Shown one piece after another: positions 25,236 to 32,067 of a stretch of 40,432 nucleotides of DNA (within the stretch, counting starts at the first letter, position 1; each line of letters opens with the position of its first letter). Location: the NCBI GenBank assembly GCA_019638835.1, contig JAHBTC010000012.1, positions 1-40,432 on the forward strand, in the 5' to 3' direction. The position numbers and the translations under genes are program-made. Under the pieces are notes generated by a model, which worked only from the letters and a program-made list of their open reading frames with translations, searched no databases and was not told the origin of the DNA. This stretch comes from Fimbriimonadaceae bacterium. GTDB taxonomy: Bacteria > Armatimonadota > Fimbriimonadia > Fimbriimonadales > Fimbriimonadaceae.

Positions 25236-26075
25236 ATGCGGTTACTAATGGGCTCGTCGCACGCCACTTCGTTCCGCGCTGACGGTTGGTGCCTCGTGCC
25301 CGAACTCTACTCTCCAGATGAAGTCGCCTCCATGCGCGATCACTTCATGACGGTCCGCAAGAAACCGCAGCCGGGCGACGACGCTCCGATCGACCCGCAT
25401 CATGTTGATCCGCTACGCCGCTATCCCAGGCTCATGCATCCGCACCGATTCGATGAGGTGGCGCGTGGATTCTTGACTGATTCTCGCATCGCGGCCGTTT
25501 TTGACGAAATTCTTGACGAGTGGCCCCTCGGCGTACAGACGATGCTCTATTTCAAGCCCCCCGGGGCAAGGGGACAGGCGTTACATCAGGATCAGTACTA
25601 CTTACACGCGGAACCCGGCACGTGTGTCGCAGCGTGGCTTGCCCTAGACGACTGCGATGACGAGAACGGGGCGATGCTGATCGTGCCCGGGAGCCATGAT
25701 TTACCCGTCCTATGCACCATGCCCGCCGATGCGAGTACGTCGTTTACCGATGTAACGGTGCCGATACCGGAAGGTTCTGAGCCAGAACTCGTCGAGATGC
25801 GTGCCGGCGACGTGTTATTCTTCAATGGTTCGGTCATCCACGGCAGCGGACCGAATCGCTCAAACACTCGCTTCCGACGCGCACTCATTGGTCATTACGC
25901 CACCGCAGATGTGCGCCAGATCGGTAGGTTTTATGCCGAGGCGTATACGTTCGACGGCCGCATCGTAACGCTGGACGAAAACGGGCCGGGAGCAACCTGC
26001 GGTGAGTTTGTGCCGGGCGGTGCAGTGGTGCAACGCCCGGTAACTACGTCAACGAACCCGAGCGAAGCGCATTGA
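25236..26075 (+). CDS. Phytanoyl-CoA dioxygenase (PhyH) family protein
   Basis: 279 aa from the ATG at 25236 (GAGG nine bases upstream); the longer frame overlaps purN and is not supported. Double-stranded beta-helix Fe(II)/2-oxoglutarate oxygenase: the iron triad is His117-x-Asp119 ('HQDQYY') and His202 ('VIHGSG'), and Arg212 or Arg214 should bind 2-oxoglutarate. 'LALDDCDDENGAMLIVPGSH' is the typical core strand. The family hydroxylates varied small molecules, so the substrate cannot be named. It is divergent from purN, with a 28-base gap in between, and converges with the aldehyde dehydrogenase one base away. Confidence 0.85.
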   Translation: MRLLMGSSHATSFRADGWCLVPELYSPDEVASMRDHFMTVRKKPQPGDDAPIDPHHVDPLRRYPRLMHPHRFDEVARGFLTDSRIAAVFDEILDEWPLGVQTMLYFKPPGARGQALHQDQYYLHAEPGTCVAAWLALDDCDDENGAMLIVPGSHDLPVLCTMPADASTSFTDVTVPIPEGSEPELVEMRAGDVLFFNGSVIHGSGPNRSNTRFRRALIGHYATADVRQIGRFYAEAYTFDGRIVTLDENGPGATCGEFVPGGAVVQRPVTTSTNPSEAH

Positions 26076-26076
26076 C

Positions 26077-27585
26077 TTACAGGTCGAACTTGACTCCCTG
26101 TGCAAGGGCGGGTCGCTCTCGGCCGAAGTAAGTTGTGCTCGTTTGCCGGCGCATGTATGCCTTCCACGAATCCGACCCGCTTTCGCGTCCGCCGCCCGTT
26201 TCTTTCTCGCCGCCAAACGCGCCTCCGATTTCCGCGCCGCTTGTTCCGATGTTGACGTTGGCAATGCCGCAGTCACTGTGCCGCTTGAAGTACTCCGCAT
26301 CCCGAACGTCGGTCGTCATGATCGCCGAACTCAACCCTTGCGGCACCGAATTATGAATATCCATCGCCTCTTCAAGCGTGTCGTAAGGGATCACGTAAGT
26401 TAACGGGGCAAACGTTTCATCGTCAAGCAACGATGTCGATCCGCTCAACTTCACGAGCGCAGGCTTCACGTAATAGGCGCTTTCTCCGAGATCAGTGCGG
26501 GCTCGCTCTCCACCGATGACCACTTCGGCGACCGGGCGGATGCGCTCAATGGCGGCCTGCATGCACTCATAAGCGTCTCGGTCGATGAGTGGACCAACGA
26601 GTGTGTCGTCGCTCAGTGGATTACCGACCTTCGCTGAGCTCACTTGCTCGTACGCTGACTTGAGTGTTTCGAATACCTTGTCGTGAAGCGACCGATGAAC
26701 GATCACCCGCCGAGTGGAAGTGCATCGTTGCCCGGCCGTACCGACCGCTCCAAAGACGATTGAAGGAATTGCAACCTCTAGGTCAGCCGACGGAGTCACG
26801 ATGATTGCGTTGTTGCCGCCGAGTTCGAGCAGGGACCGTCCGAACCGTGCGGCTACTCGTGGCCCAACCGCTCGTCCCATACGCGTTGATCCAGTGGCGC
26901 TGATAAGTGGCACCCTCGGATCGTCAACCAGCAGTTCACCTTGCGGGGCCATGCCCAAGATCACTTGTGACAGCCCTTCCGGGGCCTCGGGGAAGTCCGC
27001 ACAGACCTGGTCAAGAATGGCCTGACAGGCAAGGGCAGTAAGTGGCGTCTTCTCACTTGGCTTCCAGAGGCAGGAATCTCCACAGACGAGGGCAAGGGCT
27101 GCATTCCAACTCCAAACGGCCACCGGAAAATTGAATGCCGAAATAATGCCGACTGGACCCAGCGGAAGCCAATTCTCTTGCATCACGTGGTTGGGTCGCT
27201 CGCTCGCGATGGTCAATCCGTACAGTTGGCGGCTGAGACCGACTGCGAAATCACAGATGTCAATCATCTCCTGGACCTCGCCGCGTCCTTCTGTCAGGAG
27301 TTTCCCGCACTCCATCGTTACGAGCCGGGCCAGATCTTCCTTGTTCGCCCGCAATGCTTCACCGAGAAGCCGAACCAGTTCTCCGCGTCGTGGGCCGGGC
27401 ACCTCTCTCCAGATACGGAACGCTTGAACTGATTTCGCGATCTTCGCGTCTACTTCCTCGGAGGTATCGGCCCGGAGTCTTGCCATTTCGGACCCATCAA
27501 CTGGGGAATGAACGACCAAATCACTCCCTTTGTGCCGATGTAGGTCCGGGATCAGACGTTCTTCAATGTTGAGGGCGATACTCAT
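26077..27585 (-). CDS. Aldehyde dehydrogenase, ALDH7/antiquitin-like
   Basis: 502 aa from the ATG at 27585. This start fits the usual ALDH7 N-terminus; a longer frame from 27726 is shadow of the divergent gene. Catalytic Glu254 lies in 'LLELGGNNAI' and nucleophile Cys288 in 'VGTAGQRCTSTRR'. The block 'VNIGTSGAEIGGAFGGEK', followed by a GGGRESGSDSWK stretch, is characteristic of ALDH7 (alpha-aminoadipic semialdehyde dehydrogenase). The likely reaction is NAD-dependent oxidation of a semialdehyde, possibly L-aminoadipate semialdehyde in lysine breakdown, but no other lysine-degradation gene is near. It is divergent from the lipid kinase with only 17 bases between starts, and I see no strong ribosome binding site. 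Confidence 0.9.
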   Translation of the reverse strand: MSIALNIEERLIPDLHRHKGSDLVVHSPVDGSEMARLRADTSEEVDAKIAKSVQAFRIWREVPGPRRGELVRLLGEALRANKEDLARLVTMECGKLLTEGRGEVQEMIDICDFAVGLSRQLYGLTIASERPNHVMQENWLPLGPVGIISAFNFPVAVWSWNAALALVCGDSCLWKPSEKTPLTALACQAILDQVCADFPEAPEGLSQVILGMAPQGELLVDDPRVPLISATGSTRMGRAVGPRVAARFGRSLLELGGNNAIIVTPSADLEVAIPSIVFGAVGTAGQRCTSTRRVIVHRSLHDKVFETLKSAYEQVSSAKVGNPLSDDTLVGPLIDRDAYECMQAAIERIRPVAEVVIGGERARTDLGESAYYVKPALVKLSGSTSLLDDETFAPLTYVIPYDTLEEAMDIHNSVPQGLSSAIMTTDVRDAEYFKRHSDCGIANVNIGTSGAEIGGAFGGEKETGGGRESGSDSWKAYMRRQTSTTYFGRERPALAQGVKFDL

Positions 27586-27602
27586 TGAGAGAAGGTTTAC
27601 CT

Positions 27603-28538
27603 GTGAAAGCGCAACCCGGCGAGGATTCTGAAGCCATAGGAACCGCGCCGTCCCAACCGGCCACGCGGAAGGTTGCCTTTCTAGCGTCAAGAGGTTCTCG
27701 CCGGGGGCGTGCCTTGTTTGATTCACTCAAGAGCACTCTCGGTGATCGCTTGGTCTACTCACAATTGGTGGGAAAGAGTAACGAGTGGTCAAAAGCCATC
27801 AAGCGGTGCGTGGAAGCGGGTGCTGAAGTGATCGCTGTTGGGGGAGGAGATGGCACGGTTCACTATGCCGCACCGCTCATTGCGAAGGCCGGAGCCGTTC
27901 TCTCCATCATCCCGCTTGGCACCGGGAACGCGTTGGCACGTGAACTCAATGTCCCATTGGCACCGAAGGATGCCCTTCTCCTCGCGATTGAGTCGGGCGA
28001 AGTGCGCGAGATTGACGGTGGGGTCTTCAACCAACAGCCGTTCCTCACCGTTGCAACCACTGGTCTCACCGCTCGCATTGCGAATGCGGTCTCCACTTCA
28101 CCAAAAAAGTTGTTTGGACGATTTGTTTACATACCGGCGGTACTCAAAGCCGCTTTTCTTGCCCGTTCATTCCCCATTTCGGTCAAAGCCGACGAGCATG
28201 AGTTTTCTGGCAAGGCATGGCTTGTCGTTGTTGCGAACAGCCGTACCCACGGAGGTCCGTTTATCGCGACCCCCGAAGCTTCACTGACGAATGGCAAGCT
28301 AGGAGTTTATGTCGTTGCCCATGAGCGCAAAGGAGTTCTATTGACTTACTTCTGGAACCTGTTGCGCGGGCGGCACACCGAACTGGAGGAAGTTTGGGCT
28401 CAGGATGCGGAAACGGTCGTCATCAAGGCAAAGCGTGCCCGAACCTTTATCGTTGACGGAGAGAAAGTGAAGTGCCGAATCGCCGAGATGAAGTGCGACC
28501 AAAAGGCATTTCGGATTGTCGTGCCCCTCGAAGATTGA
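27603..28538 (+). CDS. Diacylglycerol/lipid kinase, YegS/DgkB family
   Basis: 311 aa from a GTG at 27603 (AAGG seven bases upstream); a TTG at 27585 is a weaker alternative. ATP-binding GGGDGT is at 80-85 followed by 'GTGNALAREL' from 106, both signatures of the DAGK catalytic domain; the C-terminal beta-domain contains 'VVVANSRTHGGPF' and 'DGEKVKC'. Soluble members phosphorylate diacylglycerol, sphingosine or other lipid alcohols; the exact lipid is unknown. The first 20 residues are a polar extension. It is followed after 49 bases by the small cytochrome. Confidence 0.88.
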   Translation: MKAQPGEDSEAIGTAPSQPATRKVAFLASRGSRRGRALFDSLKSTLGDRLVYSQLVGKSNEWSKAIKRCVEAGAEVIAVGGGDGTVHYAAPLIAKAGAVLSIIPLGTGNALARELNVPLAPKDALLLAIESGEVREIDGGVFNQQPFLTVATTGLTARIANAVSTSPKKLFGRFVYIPAVLKAAFLARSFPISVKADEHEFSGKAWLVVVANSRTHGGPFIATPEASLTNGKLGVYVVAHERKGVLLTYFWNLLRGRHTELEEVWAQDAETVVIKAKRARTFIVDGEKVKCRIAEMKCDQKAFRIVVPLED

Positions 28539-28587
28539 AGGGAACTATTCGCCCAACGGATCGGATATTCTCGCAGGGAAGGTTCCG

Positions 28588-29010
28588 ATGAAGAACTCGC
28601 ATATTCGCTTCGCCATTTGCGTGGCAACCCTCGCCATTCTGTGTACGATTACTTCGGCGAAACCTGAGTTTTGGCGACAGTATCAGCAAGTGCAAACCAT
28701 GCAGCCCCGAACTCACATGTTGGAAGCGCAGTGTTTGAATTGTCATATCCAACCTCCCCGACGAAACCCGTTTGGCAACGCAATTAGCCAAGCGATGCGG
28801 GAATTGAGAGTTGGAAGCGTCACGAAAGAAGTGCTGGCCAAGGTTGCCGCCAAGGATTCGGACGGAGACGGATTCACGAATGAGCAAGAATGGAAAGCCG
28901 ATACTCTTCCAGGTAACCCCAACAGCAAGCCGACCTCGCAGACGAACTCCAGTCCAAGCGGATGGCTGAGCCACTTCTACCTTGACTTAACGTCTGCGTT
29001 GCACGGTTAA
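28588..29010 (+). CDS. Small secreted monoheme c-type cytochrome with Ca-binding-like motif
   Basis: 140 aa from the ATG at 28588, which has GGAAGG upstream. Signal peptide to about residue 24 (ending ITSA). One heme site CLNCH (Cys49, Cys52, His53) is followed by 'PPRRNPFG'. A DSDGDGFTNEQE loop at 90-101 looks like a dockerin/thrombospondin-type calcium loop, then 'EWKADTLPGN'. The protein has no recognised family name to me. It is paralogous to the N-terminal part of the next gene (KPEFW..YQ.VQTM.PRT and the same heme, PPRRNPFG and calcium blocks). The function is likely electron transfer outside the cytoplasm, but this is inference. Confidence 0.8.
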   Translation: MKNSHIRFAICVATLAILCTITSAKPEFWRQYQQVQTMQPRTHMLEAQCLNCHIQPPRRNPFGNAISQAMRELRVGSVTKEVLAKVAAKDSDGDGFTNEQEWKADTLPGNPNSKPTSQTNSSPSGWLSHFYLDLTSALHG

Positions 29011-29078
29011 CTACACGCAATTCAAAGATTCATGCTACTCGAGGGGCAATTCGGCTATAACCGGAGCACGGCGGAGCA

Positions 29079-30113
29079 ATGAAGACTTCGGTGCATTTAT
29101 GGGTGAGAACGGCTACGGTCGCTCTCACCGCAATCGTTCTAACAGGGTTGGCTCACGCCAAACCCGAATTTTGGAAAGAGTATCAGGAGGTCCAAACAAT
29201 GGAACCCCGGACTCGCATGGTCGCGGCAGAGTGCCGTAACTGTCATACCTCACCCCCTCGTCGCAACCCATTTGGTCAGCAAGTTGACCGAGCGATGCGC
29301 GCGGCCGGAGAAGAAAAGGTCACCGCTGCGTTACTCGCAAGCATTGCGAAAGAGGATGCAGACGGGGACGGGGCGACGAATGAAGAAGAGTGGAAAGCGG
29401 ACACCCTTCCCGGAGACCCAGAGAGCAAGCCGGGTAGCGCAGGTACCGGGCCAGTGGATGCAAATCCCGAGTTCAAGCCGGCTGATCCGGTCGAGAACTT
29501 AGATGTGCCCGATCGGCCGACTCCCGGCGCGGCGGGTCCAGGAACACCGTCATCACAAAGCTCTGCCGGCGGACAAGGTGCGAGCGAGCCGGATGACGGC
29601 GGGTTTGGCCAGAATGGTGGCCCAGGTGTTGCGGCCGCCCCGGCTCGGGAATCGGGCCGAGGAAACCAAGGAGGCGGTGGAATGTCTGCGGTGGCGGCAG
29701 ACCCGGCGGAACCTGATCGGTTAGTGCCGGATCACGCATTCCATCCCGCGTTCGTTCACTTCCCAATCGCGCTGTTTATGGTGGGAGTTGTCGTCGATGT
29801 GATCGGTCGGTTCAAACGGAACGAAATCATGCGCGAGGTCGGATGGTGGAATATGGTGATCGGAACGATCGCCGGCTTATTGGCGATCATCAGTGGCCTC
29901 GTCGCGCGGACCTTTATCGGATACGATTGGGGAGAGCCAACATTCTTCCTCCACTTCGTTCTTGCGGTTGCATCCATGCTCTTGATGTTGGTGAGCGTAG
30001 GTCTTCGCAAGTCGGCGCATAAGGACAGCCTCGTGTATGTGCTCACGGCAGTTGTCGGCGCAATCTTGGTTGGTGCGGCGGGCCACTTCGGTTCGGTGCT
30101 CGTCTACGGCTAG
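29079..30113 (+). CDS. Secreted/anchored monoheme cytochrome fused to DUF2231 membrane domain
   Basis: 344 aa. Signal peptide to about residue 27 (ending AHA). The heme site is CRNCH (Cys52, Cys55, His56), then PPRRNPFG and a DADGDGATNEEE calcium-like loop from 93, matching the preceding gene block for block. Residues 115-215 are a Pro/Gly/Asp-rich linker. From about 220 a DUF2231 domain follows: 'FHPAFVHFPIALF' and four hydrophobic helices, with 'HFVLA' and 'GHFGSVLV' holding further His. DUF2231 is a putative heme-binding membrane domain in some annotations. Together it suggests an electron path between the membrane and a periplasmic cytochrome. The gene ends just before a strong hairpin. 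Confidence 0.82.
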   Translation: MKTSVHLWVRTATVALTAIVLTGLAHAKPEFWKEYQEVQTMEPRTRMVAAECRNCHTSPPRRNPFGQQVDRAMRAAGEEKVTAALLASIAKEDADGDGATNEEEWKADTLPGDPESKPGSAGTGPVDANPEFKPADPVENLDVPDRPTPGAAGPGTPSSQSSAGGQGASEPDDGGFGQNGGPGVAAAPARESGRGNQGGGGMSAVAADPAEPDRLVPDHAFHPAFVHFPIALFMVGVVVDVIGRFKRNEIMREVGWWNMVIGTIAGLLAIISGLVARTFIGYDWGEPTFFLHFVLAVASMLLMLVSVGLRKSAHKDSLVYVLTAVVGAILVGAAGHFGSVLVYG

Positions 30114-30122
30114 ATTGTCAAA

Positions 30123-30162
30123 CAAGTACGGGTTAGGAGTGAATTCTCCTGACCCCTACTTG
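30123..30162. terminator. Convergent (bidirectional) terminator hairpin
   Basis: A long imperfect hairpin: caagta, gggt and aggag on the left pair with ctcct, accc and tacttg on the right, with single-base mismatches between blocks. It lies between the stop of the cytochrome-DUF2231 gene (30113, plus strand) and the 3' end of tRNA-Sec (30173, minus strand). On the minus strand it is followed by TTTGAC. It likely ends transcription from both sides. Confidence 0.6.
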
Positions 30163-30172
30163 CTTAATGGAA

Positions 30173-30267
30173 TGGCGGGAGCGTGTAGGAATCGAACCCA
30201 CCCGACGCCGCAAAGCGCCACACACGGTTTTGAAGACCGGGAGAGACACCAGCCCCCATCCGCCCCC
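30173..30267 (-). tRNA. selC: tRNA-Sec (selenocysteine, anticodon TCA)
   Basis: A 95-nt gene, the length of E. coli tRNA-Sec, with encoded CCA and discriminator G73. The anticodon loop is CTTCAAA (anticodon TCA), a very long variable arm lies between the anticodon and T arms, and the T arm holds GGTTCGATTCC. The acceptor GGGGGCGG pairs with ACGCTCCC over seven bases (one G-T), and the eighth position is a G-A mismatch. The T stem has five pairs (GTGGG/CCTAC), giving a length close to the 8/5 bacterial form. It reads UGA as selenocysteine when SelB and a SECIS are present. No sel genes or selenoprotein are visible in this window. Confidence 0.88.
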
Positions 30268-30286
30268 GTTGGATTGCCAGACTACG

Positions 30287-30307
30287 AGTCTAACCGATTG
30301 TTAGACT
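30287..30307. promoter_or_regulatory. Perfect inverted repeat upstream of tRNA-Sec
   Basis: agtctaac-N5-gttagact, an 8-bp perfect dyad with a 5-base spacer, lies 20 bases upstream of the tRNA-Sec 5' end (minus direction) and downstream of the export-protein terminator. It could be an operator, or part of the tRNA-Sec promoter (TAGACT may serve as a -10), or a second hairpin terminator. Nothing else decides this. Confidence 0.35.
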
Positions 30308-30334
30308 GAAAGGCGAGCGTTGCCCAAACGATAA

Positions 30335-30364
30335 GACCCGGAGAACCGAATGGTCCTCCGAGTC
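30335..30364 (-). terminator. Terminator after the polysaccharide export gene
   Basis: On the minus strand a hairpin (GACTCGGAGGACC pairing with GGTTCTCCGGGTC with two mismatches) begins 18 bases after the stop of the export-protein gene and is followed by TTATCGTTT. It fits a Rho-independent terminator. Confidence 0.6.
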
Positions 30365-30381
30365 AATCTGCTTCAGTTCGA

Positions 30382-31317
30382 TTAGAACCGGAAGAGCCGA
30401 ATCCCCGCGCGATCCAAGATGAACAGGGCGTTTGCGATCTGATTCACGAATGCCGGATCAAGGTAGCGCGTCGAGCCAACATTTACGATGTCGCCCGGTA
30501 ACAGGGCAATGTTCTGGGAGTAGTCGCCCTTATTCAAGAACTTGATCAAGTCCACTTTGATGGTGACGTAGCCGCCAGGTGCAAATGGGGAGGGACGAAT
30601 AATCTTGATATCGCTGATCTTCGACTGTCCCGGGATTTCGGAGCCTGCCGTGATGAACGCATCCAAAACGGTCAGCGGCTCACGGTACGGGTACGCACCG
30701 GGGCGTTGCACCTTTCCAAATACAAAGATGACATTGCGTGAGTCGGCCGGAACCGTAAGCACGTCACCGTCCATCAGCGAGTAGTTCTGCGACATATCGC
30801 CTTGAATCAGCAGCGCGTATAAGTCGATCGGAATCACTTCTTCGGTTTGTCGCCGTCGGAAGGTTACGCGGCGCAGGTCGGCTCGATCTTGAACGACGCC
30901 GCCTCCCTGAGCGAGAAGTTCCATTAACCGATCTCCGGGTCGCATCTGGTATTGACCAGGTCGCAGAACAGCACCATCAATGGCGGCTTGAATTCGGCGG
31001 TATTGCAAGATCGTGATACCAATCTGCGGCTCACGGACCTTTAGATTCTCGATGTATTTGACTCGAAGATTCTCGGCAAGCTCACTAACCGTAAGGCCCT
31101 GCGCGCGAACCGAGCCCACGAACGGGGCGGTGATGTTTCCGTCCGGACCGACAGGGACGTCAACGGCTAGCTGAATCTCCGTACCCGAAGCAAAAATCTG
31201 TAAGCGAAGGAGGTCTTCCTGTTGCAGCCGATAGGTATCCGGCAACGTTCCGCTTGGCTGTGCCCATGCCACGAAGGTCATGAGGAAGGCCGCTACCGCA
31301 ACAACAAACTTTTGCAT
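30382..31317 (-). CDS. Polysaccharide export protein (Wza family, Poly_export and SLBB domains)
   Basis: 311 aa from the ATG at 31317, which starts a signal peptide (MQKFVVAVAAFLMTFVAWAQ); a longer GTG start at 31344 is rejected because it would precede this signal. The Poly_export domain covers roughly 25-110 ('DTYRLQQEDLLRLQIFASG', 'VGPDGNITAPFVGSVRAQGL'). SLBB-type repeats follow ('GAVLRPGQYQMRPGDRLMELLAQGGG', 'GKVQRPGAYPYREPLTVLDAFITAG'). There is no lipobox Cys, unlike E. coli Wza. It would form part of an outer-membrane channel for exopolysaccharide. No chain-length Wzc or transferase genes are beside it. Confidence 0.88.
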   Translation of the reverse strand: MQKFVVAVAAFLMTFVAWAQPSGTLPDTYRLQQEDLLRLQIFASGTEIQLAVDVPVGPDGNITAPFVGSVRAQGLTVSELAENLRVKYIENLKVREPQIGITILQYRRIQAAIDGAVLRPGQYQMRPGDRLMELLAQGGGVVQDRADLRRVTFRRRQTEEVIPIDLYALLIQGDMSQNYSLMDGDVLTVPADSRNVIFVFGKVQRPGAYPYREPLTVLDAFITAGSEIPGQSKISDIKIIRPSPFAPGGYVTIKVDLIKFLNKGDYSQNIALLPGDIVNVGSTRYLDPAFVNQIANALFILDRAGIRLFRF

Positions 31318-31384
31318 GCCAAAACACCCGAACTGCAGAGACACTCCTGCTGTCCTAGATAGTCGGCATAGGGTACCCCGTATT

Positions 31385-32065
31385 TTAGGGTTGCTTCAAC
31401 CTTCGGTGACCTTCGATGACGAGTGTGATCTCACCTCTCCAGACACGGTCGTCCCCTGACAATTCTACGAGGGTGCTTCGCACGTACTCTTGATGCGCTT
31501 TTGTTAACTCTCTCGCCACTACTGCACGCCGGTCTCCGATTGCGTTTAAGGCCGCCTCGGCGAACTTAGAAACACGGTGAGGGCTTTCAAACAAGACTAG
31601 CGTCATCGTTGAGTCGGCAAAGGGCGCGAGTAGGCTCCGGATATCTCCCGGCTTCCGGGGAGCAAAGCCGAGAAAAGCGAATCTTTGGGCAAAAAAACCG
31701 CTTCCGGCAAGGGCGGTTACGACGGCACTTGGTCCCGGTATGACGTCAATATCCACTTCCTCCTCGGCACATGCAAGCACAAGTTCGGCGCCGGGATCGC
31801 TAATCCCCGGCATTCCTGCGTCCGTGAGGAGTGCTGTATCCTCGGCATCGCAAACGGACTGGACGACTTTCGCCAGACCCGCAGAAGAAGTGTGATCGTT
31901 CAAGACGAGATATCTGGGCTTGACGCCGAGATGGTGCGCGAGACGACTACTAACGCGCGTATCTTCAACCACCCAGGTCGGGCAACTGCGTAGCGCATCG
32001 GCGGCCCGATCCGACAGGTCGCCGAGGTTTCCAATCGGACCTGCGACGACCCAAAGCCTTGACAT
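31385..32065 (-). CDS. rsmI: 16S rRNA (cytidine(1402)-2'-O)-methyltransferase
   Basis: 226 aa of the tetrapyrrole-methylase fold. 'LWVVAGPIGNLGDLS' at the start, 'VEDTRVSSRL', 'LLTDAGMPGISDPG' and 'VIPGPSAVVTALAGSG' are the RsmI signatures. 'FLGFAPRK' and 'VLFESPHRV' follow. It 2'-O-methylates C1402 in the ribosomal P site. It is two bases downstream of the foldase gene on the same strand. It is somewhat shorter than E. coli RsmI because it lacks the C-terminal extension. Confidence 0.93.
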   Translation of the reverse strand: MSRLWVVAGPIGNLGDLSDRAADALRSCPTWVVEDTRVSSRLAHHLGVKPRYLVLNDHTSSAGLAKVVQSVCDAEDTALLTDAGMPGISDPGAELVLACAEEEVDIDVIPGPSAVVTALAGSGFFAQRFAFLGFAPRKPGDIRSLLAPFADSTMTLVLFESPHRVSKFAEAALNAIGDRRAVVARELTKAHQEYVRSTLVELSGDDRVWRGEITLVIEGHRRLKQP

Positions 32066-32067
32066 CG

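Noticed and set aside
3337-30113. In-frame UGA selenocysteine codons in visible genes, given the tRNA-Sec
   Set aside because: No gene with a truncated family ends in TGA followed by clear continuing homology; none found apart from the peptidase-tail case, whose continuation is in another frame.
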